Assembly (NCBI GenBank): GCA_045645985.1
Contig: JAZRJV010000009.1
Span: 1 to 14,347 of the forward strand
Direction: 5' to 3'
DNA: 14,347 nt
From: RGIG9060 sp045645985
Lineage (GTDB): Bacteria; Spirochaetota; Spirochaetia; Treponematales; Treponemataceae
Of this stretch, positions 6,869 to 14,346 are shown piece by piece. The translations under genes were made by a program, and so were the position numbers. Below the pieces are notes generated by a model. It was not told the origin of the DNA. It ran no database searches and saw only the letters and a program-made list of their open reading frames with translations. Within the stretch, counting starts at the first letter, position 1; every line of letters starts with the position of its first letter.

Positions 6869-9151
6869 CTATTGAATTACAAAATAATCATCAACATATG
6901 TATTTGAAGGAGTTGTATAATTAAAAGTAAATTCACCAGATTTTACACCAAAACTGTGAATTGAAATTCCAAAAGGACGAAGATCCAAACTTTGATTTAC
7001 TCCAAAATAATATGGACCAAAATTTGTTTTAGTATTTCCATTTTGATCTTTATATGAGAATTTATAATCAAACAAACAAATTGGTTTTAGAGTATAAGTA
7101 TAATTTCCAATAGTACGAGTATTACTTCGATAAAAATGTTTAATTCCAGCGTTTTCAGCTGCTACAAGTGAAGTATCATCAAATGCTTCAGGATAACACA
7201 AAGCTCTTGCAAACTCAAATAACAAATTACCTTTAGATATATTGATACCATTTACTTCGTTAATTGCTTCAATAATTGAATCTAAATCAACAGCTTCATT
7301 CTCCATCATAGATTTTACAAGTTTTGCGCCACCGTAATTTCTTGTAACAAAGGCACCAAAAGCATAAGCATGTGCATAAGAATTTATAGTATTAGAGTCA
7401 TTAAACCATTCTTCTGCACCATTAAAAGCATATCCATAATTGAATTGAGGTAATCTTGCACGAGGACTATCTTTATCTTCTATTCCGATATAAGATTGCA
7501 ATAAATCCTCACAAACCATAGAAAGCATTTCGTTGTACCAAGTTGATGGAGATTCCCCAGTGTAAATATCTTTGTTTACATAATTCAACATGTGCTGAAA
7601 CTCATGAGCCAAAGTTGAATAAGTCATTTCTGTAAAAGCATCTAAAAAGTGAGCATCGATATAAAAAATTTCAGTTTCATTAGAACGAAGTCCTTTAGTT
7701 TTTGTAACACTATCCTTGTAAAAATCCTTCATCCAGAAATATCCTAAAATACCTGAATTTTGATTAGAAGAATAATCACCAAAAATATCACAAATTAAAA
7801 TTGAAATTTTTTCTTCTGGTGGAACAAAATCTGATTCTTCTATACCATAAGTATTCTCGTATACTGTTTTATAAGTATCGCCAAAAATTGTTGTTTCTGG
7901 ACCATAAATATCATCAAACTTTTGAGCAACTGCCTTAGCTTGATATTTAGTAATTTTGTTATCGTTTTCTAAAGTTGAATTAGTTGAAGAAACATCACTT
8001 GCAACCCAAACATAACAATAATCACCTTCTGCAATTAAAGTAGCTGATTTTTGAGAAAATTTTCCATTTTCGTCATCGATCCAGAATTTTTTTGTATCAT
8101 TTTCAGAATGTTCAACAAAATCAACAGAACTTCGGCTTTGACCAGAACGACTATATCTTGCGTTTGCAAATCCCATAGTTTTAGTATCAAATAAGTTCTG
8201 TTTACTTGGCATATGGTCTAAACGAATTACAGAAGAACTATTTTGAAATTCTGGAGTAAATTCAGCACTTCTTGAAATTTTCTTTCCTAAAATACTGTAT
8301 TTAGCATAATTTTTTTGTGAATTATCAACAAAATTTCCAACTCTTGTTACACCACCAGTAGAATTTTTAGGAACAGTAGTTTTATCACTATTAACTTTTA
8401 TCAAAAAAACCTCTGTATCGTCAGACACTTCATCCAAAGAATATGAAGATTTTTTTGAAGAAGGTCCTTCTTCCACATGGAATTTATAGTTAGGAGTTCC
8501 TTTTCGTTTTACATTCATTGCATAAGTTGTAGAAGTAGAATTTTCATCCATACCAAAAATCCAAACATAATAAAGACCATTTTTAGTTGCTACATTTCTT
8601 AAAACTGTACTAATTGTGCCAGAACTAGATGTCAATATTTCGTCGCTTTCATTTTCTTCCATGTTGGAACTTAATCCGTAGTAACAGATATAACCAGTTG
8701 CCCTAGGAACAGCATTCCAACTTAAACTTAAATTATTGTTAGTAAAAGACATAGTTACTTCGGTAGGAGCACCAACAAGTGTTGTAGCACTAACACTTTC
8801 AGAAGGATCACTTTCGCTAGAAATTTTGTAAGATGTAACTCTAAAATAGTATGTTGTGCTAGATTCAAAACCACTAATTTCTACAGCATTATTGTCTTGA
8901 ACATCTAATCCTGCTACATCACCTTGAAAACTAGCATCTATTGAAATATATAAAATATATCCAGAAGCTGAACTTTGAGCATCCCAAGAAAGTTTAACAG
9001 AATCAGAAGAAACTCCATCTACTTTTAAGTTCTGAGGAGTTTCTGAAGTAAATATTGAACTAAGCCCTGGACATCCAGTAAATGTAAAAATTATTGTACA
9101 AAATAAAATTACCAAAACAGATTTCAATGTAAATAAACCATTTTTTTTCAT
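6869..9151 (-). CDS. Lipoprotein with two Fn3-like domains and an M30 (hyicolysin-like) zinc protease domain
   Basis: This 760-residue protein (from ATG 9151) begins with a lipoprotein signal: MKKNGLF, a hydrophobic stretch, then TFTGC, with Cys27 as the lipidation site in a loose, spirochaete-like lipobox. Residues about 38-125 and 128-217 are two fibronectin type III-like beta domains (repeated SLSW/KLSW strand and YYFRV/YYVWI strand). The C-terminal part holds the zinc site STLAHEFQHMLNY (HEFQH 516-520; His516, Glu517, His520) and WYNEMLSMVCED, whose Glu541 is the likely third ligand, as in M30/hyicolysin. It is probably anchored at the cell surface or periplasm and degrades proteins. The upstream GTG at 9166 overlaps the Shine-Dalgarno and is rejected as the start. 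It is the first gene of an operon with the aminopeptidase. Confidence 0.85.
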   Translation of the reverse strand: MKKNGLFTLKSVLVILFCTIIFTFTGCPGLSSIFTSETPQNLKVDGVSSDSVKLSWDAQSSASGYILYISIDASFQGDVAGLDVQDNNAVEISGFESSTTYYFRVTSYKISSESDPSESVSATTLVGAPTEVTMSFTNNNLSLSWNAVPRATGYICYYGLSSNMEENESDEILTSSSGTISTVLRNVATKNGLYYVWIFGMDENSTSTTYAMNVKRKGTPNYKFHVEEGPSSKKSSYSLDEVSDDTEVFLIKVNSDKTTVPKNSTGGVTRVGNFVDNSQKNYAKYSILGKKISRSAEFTPEFQNSSSVIRLDHMPSKQNLFDTKTMGFANARYSRSGQSRSSVDFVEHSENDTKKFWIDDENGKFSQKSATLIAEGDYCYVWVASDVSSTNSTLENDNKITKYQAKAVAQKFDDIYGPETTIFGDTYKTVYENTYGIEESDFVPPEEKISILICDIFGDYSSNQNSGILGYFWMKDFYKDSVTKTKGLRSNETEIFYIDAHFLDAFTEMTYSTLAHEFQHMLNYVNKDIYTGESPSTWYNEMLSMVCEDLLQSYIGIEDKDSPRARLPQFNYGYAFNGAEEWFNDSNTINSYAHAYAFGAFVTRNYGGAKLVKSMMENEAVDLDSIIEAINEVNGINISKGNLLFEFARALCYPEAFDDTSLVAAENAGIKHFYRSNTRTIGNYTYTLKPICLFDYKFSYKDQNGNTKTNFGPYYFGVNQSLDLRPFGISIHSFGVKSGEFTFNYTTPSNTYVDDYFVIQ

Positions 9152-9159
9152 ATAAAAAT

Positions 9160-9164
9160 ACCTC
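9160..9164 (-). promoter_or_regulatory. Ribosome binding site deciding the lipoprotein start
   Basis: GAGGT on the minus strand lies 8 nt upstream of ATG 9151. The longer alternative start GTG 9164-9166 overlaps this motif and has none of its own. The ATG start also puts a textbook MKK lipoprotein signal at the N-terminus. Confidence 0.75.
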
Positions 9165-9190
9165 ACTTAATAAATACTATAAGCATTTTA

Positions 9191-9219
9191 ATTTTACAGT
9201 ATGAATTTATTGCTGTCAA
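9191..9219 (-). promoter_or_regulatory. Sigma-70 promoter of the protease lipoprotein operon
   Basis: On the minus strand, -35 TTGACA (9214-9219, perfect), a 17-bp spacer and -10 TAAAAT (9191-9196) lie 39 nt upstream of the ATG at 9151. This leaves a leader of about 30 nt with room for the GAGGT site. Confidence 0.85.
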
Positions 9220-9276
9220 TTCATAAAATTGATTTCAAAAAATCCTTTCAAAATTGTGATATAAAAGCCAGATTTA

Positions 9277-9305
9277 TAGACAGAAAAATCTTGCTAAGAT
9301 ATAAT
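9277..9305 (+). promoter_or_regulatory. Sigma-70 promoter of the rsmE operon
   Basis: -35 TAGACA (9277-9282), a 17-bp spacer and a perfect -10 TATAAT (9300-9305). Only 8 nt separate the -10 box from the rsmE ATG, so the transcript would start at or within a base or two of the start codon. It is divergent from the protease operon promoter. Confidence 0.85.
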
Positions 9306-9313
9306 TTCAAAGT

Positions 9314-10066
9314 ATGAATATTGTCTTATTTGAAGAATCTGAAATCAATTTACCTCTCTCTACAAATGATAACCGAGGAAAACACATAACTCAAATTTTG
9401 CACAAAAAAGAAGGTGAATTTTTTGACGCAGGAATTATCGGTGGAAAAGCGGGAAAAGCAAAAATCACAAAAATTGATGAAACTGAAATTTCCTTTGATT
9501 TTATAGAAGAAACTGACGGAAAACCACTTTATCCACTTTCAATGATTATTGGATTTCCGCGCCCAATTCAACTTAAACGACTTTTTAGGGATATGGCAGG
9601 TTTAGGAACTGAAGAAATTTATCTTACCGGAACTGAACTTGGCGAAAAATCTTACATGCAATCAAACATTGTGGAAAAAGGAACAGCCTTTGAATTACTC
9701 CGAGATGGAAGTGTTCAAGCAAAAAGTACACATATTCCAAAATTGAGCCTTTATCAAAATTTATCTGAATGCGTTGAAAATATTTTGAAAACTCATTATT
9801 CTAAAAAAGTGATTTTGATTGCCTTGGATAATGTTCAAAGCAAAATTTCACTTACTGAATTTTTAGACAAATTTGATAACAACCTTTCTGAATACAAAAT
9901 CTTTGCCGCAATCGGAAGCGAACGAGGTTGGACAGACAAGGAACGAAATTTACTTGTTCAAAATGGATTTACTTTGTGTAGCATGGGAACAAGAGTTTTA
10001 CGCACAGAAACAGCAAGCACAGTTTCAGCATCAATCATCCTTTCAAAAATGGGAGTTTTATCATGA
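9314..10066 (+). CDS. rsmE: 16S rRNA (uracil-1498-N3)-methyltransferase RsmE
   Basis: RsmE methylates N3 of U1498 in 16S rRNA using S-adenosylmethionine. At 250 residues it is the usual length for the family. The N-terminal PUA-like RNA-binding part contains RGKHITQILHKKEG (21-34), equivalent to the usual HL.VLR..G. The C-terminal SPOUT knot carries IIGFPRPIQLKRL (78-90), IGSERGWTDKE (200-210) and MGTRVLRTETA (224-234), the SAM-binding loops typical of RsmE. GSERG replaces the commoner GPEGG; related GPERG variants are known. The ATG has no Shine-Dalgarno and follows a strong -10 box by 8 nt, so it is probably read from a leaderless mRNA. The stop overlaps the next start (ATGA), which couples it to the metallopeptidase gene. 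Confidence 0.93.
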   Translation: MNIVLFEESEINLPLSTNDNRGKHITQILHKKEGEFFDAGIIGGKAGKAKITKIDETEISFDFIEETDGKPLYPLSMIIGFPRPIQLKRLFRDMAGLGTEEIYLTGTELGEKSYMQSNIVEKGTAFELLRDGSVQAKSTHIPKLSLYQNLSECVENILKTHYSKKVILIALDNVQSKISLTEFLDKFDNNLSEYKIFAAIGSERGWTDKERNLLVQNGFTLCSMGTRVLRTETASTVSASIILSKMGVLS

Positions 10067-10863
10067 ACAATGACCAAATAAAAGAAATCTTACTTTCAAT
10101 AGAAGAAACTGATATCGATTTTACAGTTACAATGAGTGGAAAAGAAAGCAAAAAAGTGAATGGACTTTACAAACCAGAAAGCCACGAAATTATTTTGCAC
10201 AATTTGAATTTTAAATCTGATAACCAACTGATTTACACAGCAATTCACGAATACACACATCACTTGGTAACTGTGGAACAAGAAAAAATGTCAAAGGGAC
10301 TTTGTCCAAAAAATTCTCGTTGCCACACAAACGAATTTTGGGCTAAGTTTCACAGTTTGTTGGAAGTTGCCGAAAAAAAAGGTTTGTATGTAATCGGTTT
10401 AGAAGATGCTCCGGAACTTGCACAACTTACAGACGAAATCAAAAAAAATTATCTTGAACAAAACGGAAAATTGATGATTGAGTTTGGAAAACTTTTAGCC
10501 AAGGCACATCAATTATGTCAGGACGCAAATATTCGCTACGAAGATTATATCGACAGAGTTTTGCAACTTCCTCGTTCGGCAGCAAAAACAATTACAAAAA
10601 TCAGCGTTTCAAATATCGACCCAAAAATCGGGTTTGAAAATATGAAAATTGTGGCAGCCGCAACTCCAGCAAAAAGAGCCGAAGTTCAACAAAATATTGA
10701 AGAAGGCAAAAGTCCTGATACAGTTCGTTCCTTAATGAAAAAGAAGGCAAAAGAAATTGACGAAAAAACTCGTCTTGAAAAGGAGAAAAGTCGCCTTGAA
10801 AAAACTATCAGTCAACTTACAACACGACTTGAACTTATCGAAGAAAGCCTTGCATCTTTGTAA
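10063..10863 (+). CDS. HExxH metallopeptidase (SprT/WLM-like) with possible C-terminal DNA-binding region
   Basis: This is a 266-residue cytoplasmic protein. The N-terminal domain holds IHEYTHH (61-67), giving the zinc motif His62-Glu63-x-x-His66. CHTNEFW follows at 87-93, where His88 in an H-x3-F-W context is the probable third ligand, as in SprT/YgjP/WLM-type minigluzincins. Cys81 and Cys87 flank it. From about 157 the protein changes character: YEDYIDRVLQLPRSAAKTITKIS looks like a helix-turn-helix (LPRSAAKTI), then a helical segment with KRAEVQQNIEEGKSPDTV, then a charged coiled coil (226-262). A protease joined to a DNA-binding-like part recalls ImmA/IrrE in reverse order; substrate and function are unknown. 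It starts at ATGA overlapping the rsmE stop, with GGGAG 7 nt upstream. Confidence 0.8.
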   Translation: MNNDQIKEILLSIEETDIDFTVTMSGKESKKVNGLYKPESHEIILHNLNFKSDNQLIYTAIHEYTHHLVTVEQEKMSKGLCPKNSRCHTNEFWAKFHSLLEVAEKKGLYVIGLEDAPELAQLTDEIKKNYLEQNGKLMIEFGKLLAKAHQLCQDANIRYEDYIDRVLQLPRSAAKTITKISVSNIDPKIGFENMKIVAAATPAKRAEVQQNIEEGKSPDTVRSLMKKKAKEIDEKTRLEKEKSRLEKTISQLTTRLELIEESLASL

Positions 10864-11785
10864 AAATTTTTGCAAAAATAAATTTTTCATTTTTTCACTT
10901 TTTCTTTTGATAATAAATTTTGACAGTTTGTCTTTGTTCGCAGAATCTCCTTCTATGCCTACGATGCCAAGTATGCCTACAATTTCAAGTCCTTCTGTAA
11001 AAACAAAGCCTACTGTACAAAATAACAAACAAACTTCAAATACAAAATCAAATGAAAGTGTAAATTCTCAAAACCAAAATCCTTCTGTAAGCGCAGCTTC
11101 TCTATTGCAGATGTCATCATCAAATCCATTAGGTTCAATTACAGACTTAAATTCGATTTTGTCAAATCTTTCAACTGAAAAAACAACTGAAGCAGATTTA
11201 TCATCTTTATCAACATTGTCTTCAACTTTGTTAAATTCTTCTTCATTAACTTCCACAAATAATTCTGTTGCAACAAATACAATTTTAACTCAAATTTTAC
11301 AACGGTTAGAACAATTACAAGCACAAGTTGATAAAATAAATTCACAACCTCAACAAGTATCAGAAAAAAATTTACAAAATAAAAATGAAGTCCAAACGAA
11401 TACAACTCAACAACAAATTTCAGAAAGTAAAAATAATCAAAATAAAATTTTAAGATTTAAAATAAATAATTATGAACTAACAAAATCTTTTACAACTTTA
11501 TTTTTTTCAGAAAAAGAAAAGGACGGAAGTTTTTTGCTAACGGGCGATAGAGTTTATAATCTCTACGGAAAACAAATGAGCGAAACTTTTTATATGCTTT
11601 TTAAAAATGAAAATGGCAACAACTTTGAAGTCGCTGTTGCCTTGAATCAAAATGACGAAAATCAAAATTCATTTTTATATAAATTTGCAAAAGATTCCCC
11701 ATACAAATCACAACGCACAGGAAATCTATTTTTTATCAATTCAAATAAAAACGATTTGAAAATCGATATCTTAATTGAAAACTAA
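10850..11785 (+). CDS. Exported Ser/Asn/Gln-rich protein of unknown function
   Basis: The frame is open from an ATG at 10757, but the first 31 codons lie wholly inside the preceding gene and encode a basic shadow peptide. A TTG at 10850 gives MHLCKNFCKNKFF, a hydrophobic core and a likely signal peptidase I site after SLSLFA (residue 31). That start overlaps the upstream stop by 14 bp, with a weak AAGAAAG before it. The mature protein has a Met-Pro-Thr repeat (PSMPTMPSMPT), a long Ser/Thr/Asn-rich low-complexity stretch, a short coiled coil (ILQRLEQLQAQVDKI), a Gln/Asn linker and a more ordered C-terminal region of about 105 residues (from FKINNYELTKSFTTLFF). No known family is recognised. 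It probably sits in the periplasm or on the surface. It is the last gene of the rsmE operon. Confidence 0.68.
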   Translation: MHLCKNFCKNKFFIFSLFLLIINFDSLSLFAESPSMPTMPSMPTISSPSVKTKPTVQNNKQTSNTKSNESVNSQNQNPSVSAASLLQMSSSNPLGSITDLNSILSNLSTEKTTEADLSSLSTLSSTLLNSSSLTSTNNSVATNTILTQILQRLEQLQAQVDKINSQPQQVSEKNLQNKNEVQTNTTQQQISESKNNQNKILRFKINNYELTKSFTTLFFSEKEKDGSFLLTGDRVYNLYGKQMSETFYMLFKNENGNNFEVAVALNQNDENQNSFLYKFAKDSPYKSQRTGNLFFINSNKNDLKIDILIEN

Positions 11786-11794
11786 AATCAATCA

Positions 11795-11837
11795 ATTGTG
11801 CCGAAAAAATTGTTATATCACAAAAATTCGGCACAAT
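11795..11837. terminator. Inverted repeat between convergent genes, probable bidirectional terminator
   Basis: A perfect 11-bp inverted repeat, ATTGTGCCGAA (11795-11805) with TTCGGCACAAT (11827-11837), encloses a 21-nt loop that can form a small inner TTGT/ACAA stem. It fills most of the gap between the exported-protein gene and putP. The U-tracts are poor on both sides, so a terminator role is likely but not certain. Confidence 0.5.
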
Positions 11838-11858
11838 ATTCTTAATCAAAACTAAATT

Positions 11859-13379
11859 TTAGTCTTCCATTTTTTTGAAAGCTTCAAATTCAGCAATCAT
11901 TTGAGAATCTTTATTTTTATCACAAAGACTTACAACAACTGTAACGATTAAACATAAAATGAATGCAGGTAAAATTTCGTAAACTCCAAAAATTGGATTT
12001 ACTGAAGCAGGAATATTATGCCATGCAACAACTGTTACACCACCAGTAATCAATCCTGCGATTGCACCTTTTGCAGTTGCACCTTTCCAGAACAATGCTA
12101 AAAGAATGAGTGGTCCAAAAGTTGCACCAAATCCTGCCCAAGCGTAACTAACTAATCCAAAGATAGAACTGTTTTCATCCAAAGAAAGAACAAATGCGAT
12201 TGCGGCAATAATGAAAACTGCAATTCGGCTGATACTTAAAACTTCTTTTACAGAAGCATCTTTTTTGATTAAGCCTTTGAAAATATCCTGACTGAAAGCT
12301 GAAGAAGCAACCAAAAGTTGTGAGTCTGCTGTACTCATTGCAGCTGCCAAAATTGCACACAAGAAAAGTCCACCGATAAATGCAGGGAACATTTTTTGAA
12401 TTGTTGCACTAAATACTGTTTCTGCAGCACTTGGTGAAAGAATTTGTGGCAAATAAACTGTTCCTAAAGAACCAACAATCAATGTTCCGATAAAAGCAAT
12501 TACAACCCAAACAGTTGCAATTCTTCTAGAAAGAGCAACATCTTTGTTTGAACGAATTCCCATAAAGCGAACCAAAATATGTGGCATTCCAAAATATCCT
12601 AATCCCCAAGCGAGAGCTGAAATAATTGACATTACACCGTAGTTTTGATTTGCAAGATATTTAACTTGCATTGCTTCACCAAATTCACCGTTGATTGCTC
12701 TTTGGCTAAATTGAGCTACACTTTCAGCAGCGTTAGCTGGTCCACCTAAAACACAAACCATTACGATTGCAGCAACGATACAAGCAACGAACATTAATGA
12801 ACCTTGAACAAAGTCTGTTGCACAAACAGCTAAATATCCACCAAGAACTGTGTAAAGAAGAATTACTATTGTACCAAGAACCAAACCAACATGATATGGT
12901 AAACCAAATACGCTATTAAAAAGTTTAGCACATGCAACAAAACCACTGGCTGTATAAATTGTAAAGAATACAATGATAAAAATTACAGAAACAGTTGATA
13001 AAACTTTTGATTTATCTTTAAAACGATTTGTTAAAAATTCTGGAATTGTAATTGCGTCCCCAAAAGCAATAGTACATTTGCGTAAAGGTTTTGCAACAAT
13101 TAACCAGTTAAGATAAGTACCGATTACCAAACCTAATGCTGTCCAGAAAGCTTCTTTCATACCACCAAGATATGCAAGACCAGGTAATCCCATCAAAAGC
13201 CAACCTGACATATCAGATGCTTCTGCACTCAAAGCAGTCATCCAAGGACCAACCTTTCGACCACCTAAGAAAAAATCACTTGAAGAATTGTTCTTTTTTG
13301 CATACATTACACCAATCATAATCATAAAACTTAAATAGATTACGAAGGCAAGAATATGCGAAATCATTGTTGAACTCAC
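11859..13379 (-). CDS. putP: Sodium/proline symporter
   Basis: This is a 506-residue inner-membrane Na+-coupled proline importer of the SSS family with about 13 transmembrane segments. The family signature is nearly complete: DFFLGGRKVGPWMTALSA (35-52), SDMSGWLLMGLPG (55-67) with Asp56 equivalent to the Na+-site Asp55 of E. coli PutP, NWLIVAKPLR (91-100), TIPEFLTNRF (111-120), GYFGMPHILVRFM (261-273) and AAAMSTADSQLLVASS (345-360), whose Ser349-Thr350 match the second Na+-site pair Ser340-Thr341. GTG is the start: AAGGAG lies 6 nt upstream, while the next Met codon is four codons further in. It has its own strong promoter just after the TolC-like gene. Close relatives carrying pantothenate or other solutes exist, but the motifs favour proline. 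Confidence 0.93.
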   Translation of the reverse strand: MSSTMISHILAFVIYLSFMIMIGVMYAKKNNSSSDFFLGGRKVGPWMTALSAEASDMSGWLLMGLPGLAYLGGMKEAFWTALGLVIGTYLNWLIVAKPLRKCTIAFGDAITIPEFLTNRFKDKSKVLSTVSVIFIIVFFTIYTASGFVACAKLFNSVFGLPYHVGLVLGTIVILLYTVLGGYLAVCATDFVQGSLMFVACIVAAIVMVCVLGGPANAAESVAQFSQRAINGEFGEAMQVKYLANQNYGVMSIISALAWGLGYFGMPHILVRFMGIRSNKDVALSRRIATVWVVIAFIGTLIVGSLGTVYLPQILSPSAAETVFSATIQKMFPAFIGGLFLCAILAAAMSTADSQLLVASSAFSQDIFKGLIKKDASVKEVLSISRIAVFIIAAIAFVLSLDENSSIFGLVSYAWAGFGATFGPLILLALFWKGATAKGAIAGLITGGVTVVAWHNIPASVNPIFGVYEILPAFILCLIVTVVVSLCDKNKDSQMIAEFEAFKKMED

Positions 13380-13385
13380 TTAAAA

Positions 13386-13391
13386 CTCCTT
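13386..13391 (-). promoter_or_regulatory. Ribosome binding site for the GTG start of putP
   Basis: AAGGAG on the minus strand is 6 nt upstream of the GTG at 13379. This spacing favours GTG over the downstream ATG at 13367, which would have an 18-nt gap. Confidence 0.8.
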
Positions 13392-13425
13392 AAAAAAATT
13401 GTGAAGAAAATTTCACTTTTCTACT

Positions 13426-13454
13426 ATTATATCAGTGTAAAAAAGTACAGTCAA
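13426..13454 (-). promoter_or_regulatory. Sigma-70 promoter of putP
   Basis: On the minus strand, -35 TTGACT (13449-13454), a 17-bp spacer and a perfect -10 TATAAT (13426-13431). A leader of about 40 nt follows. A weak 5-bp inverted repeat (GTGAA/TTCAC, 13401-13416) lies near the expected start site; I assign it no role. Confidence 0.87.
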
Positions 13455-13472
13455 CCTTTTCTGTTACTTTAT

Positions 13473-14346
13473 TTAGAAACAAGAAAGCAAAAAATTGATA
13501 TAAGCTAGATATTTTTTAACATAATCTAAATACAATTCTTCAATATAAAACTGAAAATTTAACAAATCATATTTATTGATAAAATCATTTTTATACAGTT
13601 CTTCGTAAGATTTAGCAACTTCTTTTTCTTGCAAAAATATTTGGTAAGAATTTTCAACTTGAGCAAGATAATATGCTAAATCTTTCTTGCGCCTATCAAT
13701 TTCATTTTTTCTTCTTTCAGATAAAGAATTAAGATTTATTTCAAATCGTTTTTTTTCATTTTCAAAAATTCTTTTATTCGTGTAAACAGCATCGTATTCC
13801 ATCAAAGAAAATTTCATGGATAAACTAAGATTTATTTTGCAAGAATCAACAGTACCCCAATAATATGAAAAACTTTCCAACATTGAAGAATTTTCTTGCG
13901 AATAACTTTTGTTTTTTCCTAAAGGAGTAGTCGTTAAAGATAAACTCAGATTTGGGAAACTATTTGTATAAGACTTTATTGCATTTATCCATTGTTGCTG
14001 TAATTGATAAAACTCAAAATCGTATTCACGAAAATTTAAGCAAGAATTATTTTCTAAAGATTTGCAATATATCATCCATTGAGACAAATCGAATTTCATA
14101 TTTGAAATATCACAACCAAAATTTTCCAAATTATTTTTTATTAAATTTATTTCTTGAATTTCATTATTCATTGAATTTTTTAATTCGATGATTTGCTTTT
14201 TTACAGAAATAATTTCTGAAAAAGAAACTTGCCCAGAAGAAAATAAACTTTCAATATCTTTTTGGTAATTAGACAACATCATTTCTTTCTTTTGATAAAA
14301 CTCAATTCTAGATAAATGATATAAATAATTTCCAAAATATTCAGTT
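13473..14346 (-). CDS. TolC-family outer-membrane efflux protein (5' truncated by window)
   Basis: The minus-strand frame is open to the window edge. The ATG at 14282 is internal, because upstream codons continue as protein (TEYFGNYLYHLSRIEFYQKKE), so only the last 290 residues are seen. The layout fits the C-terminal repeat of TolC-like proteins: a long amphipathic helix pair (LSNYQKDIESLFSSGQVSFSEIISVKKQI, containing the typical L..G.vs..e....), then a beta-strand region PNLSLSLTTTP and CKINLSLSMKFSLMEYDAVY, then further long helices with many Lys/Glu ending at YEELYKNDFINKYDLL. TolC-type proteins trimerise to form the outer-membrane exit duct for efflux pumps and type I secretion. Sequence identity to known members is low, and partner genes would lie beyond the window. 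The stop lies 19 bp before the putP -35 box. Confidence 0.7.
   Translation of the reverse strand, partial: TEYFGNYLYHLSRIEFYQKKEMMLSNYQKDIESLFSSGQVSFSEIISVKKQIIELKNSMNNEIQEINLIKNNLENFGCDISNMKFDLSQWMIYCKSLENNSCLNFREYDFEFYQLQQQWINAIKSYTNSFPNLSLSLTTTPLGKNKSYSQENSSMLESFSYYWGTVDSCKINLSLSMKFSLMEYDAVYTNKRIFENEKKRFEINLNSLSERRKNEIDRRKKDLAYYLAQVENSYQIFLQEKEVAKSYEELYKNDFINKYDLLNFQFYIEELYLDYVKKYLAYINFLLSCF

Noticed and set aside
9152..9166. GTG start adding MRYFY to the lipoprotein
   Set aside because: The GTG overlaps the GAGGT ribosome site, and the ATG at 9151 gives a standard MKK lipoprotein signal.
10757..10849. N-terminal extension of the exported protein from ATG 10757
   Set aside because: It lies entirely inside the metallopeptidase gene, is a Lys/Leu-rich out-of-frame reading of its coiled coil, and would bury the signal peptide that begins at TTG 10850.
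10955..10990. Met-Pro-Thr coding repeats as a phase-variable tract or CRISPR-like repeat
   Set aside because: Only a few imperfect copies exist, codons differ between units, and there are no spacers or homopolymer tracts that would shift the frame.
11139..11405. Minus-strand frames opposite the exported low-complexity protein
   Set aside because: They overlap each other and reflect the repetitive Ser/Asn/Thr codons of the plus-strand gene. No start signal or signal peptide is seen.
13326..13346. Gly-to-Glu change in the putP segment SAEASDMSG as a functional anomaly
   Set aside because: The sodium-site Asp and Ser are intact, and to my recollection SAEASDMSG occurs in other PutP proteins, so it is not a sign of altered function.
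13401..13416. Short inverted repeat GTGAA/TTCAC in the putP leader as an operator or attenuator
   Set aside because: The stem is only 5 bp and AT-rich, which is expected by chance in such sequence, and no U-tract or regulator gene is present.
13952..14191. Plus-strand frame opposite the TolC-like gene
   Set aside because: It is antisense to a longer, better supported coding region and has no ribosome site.
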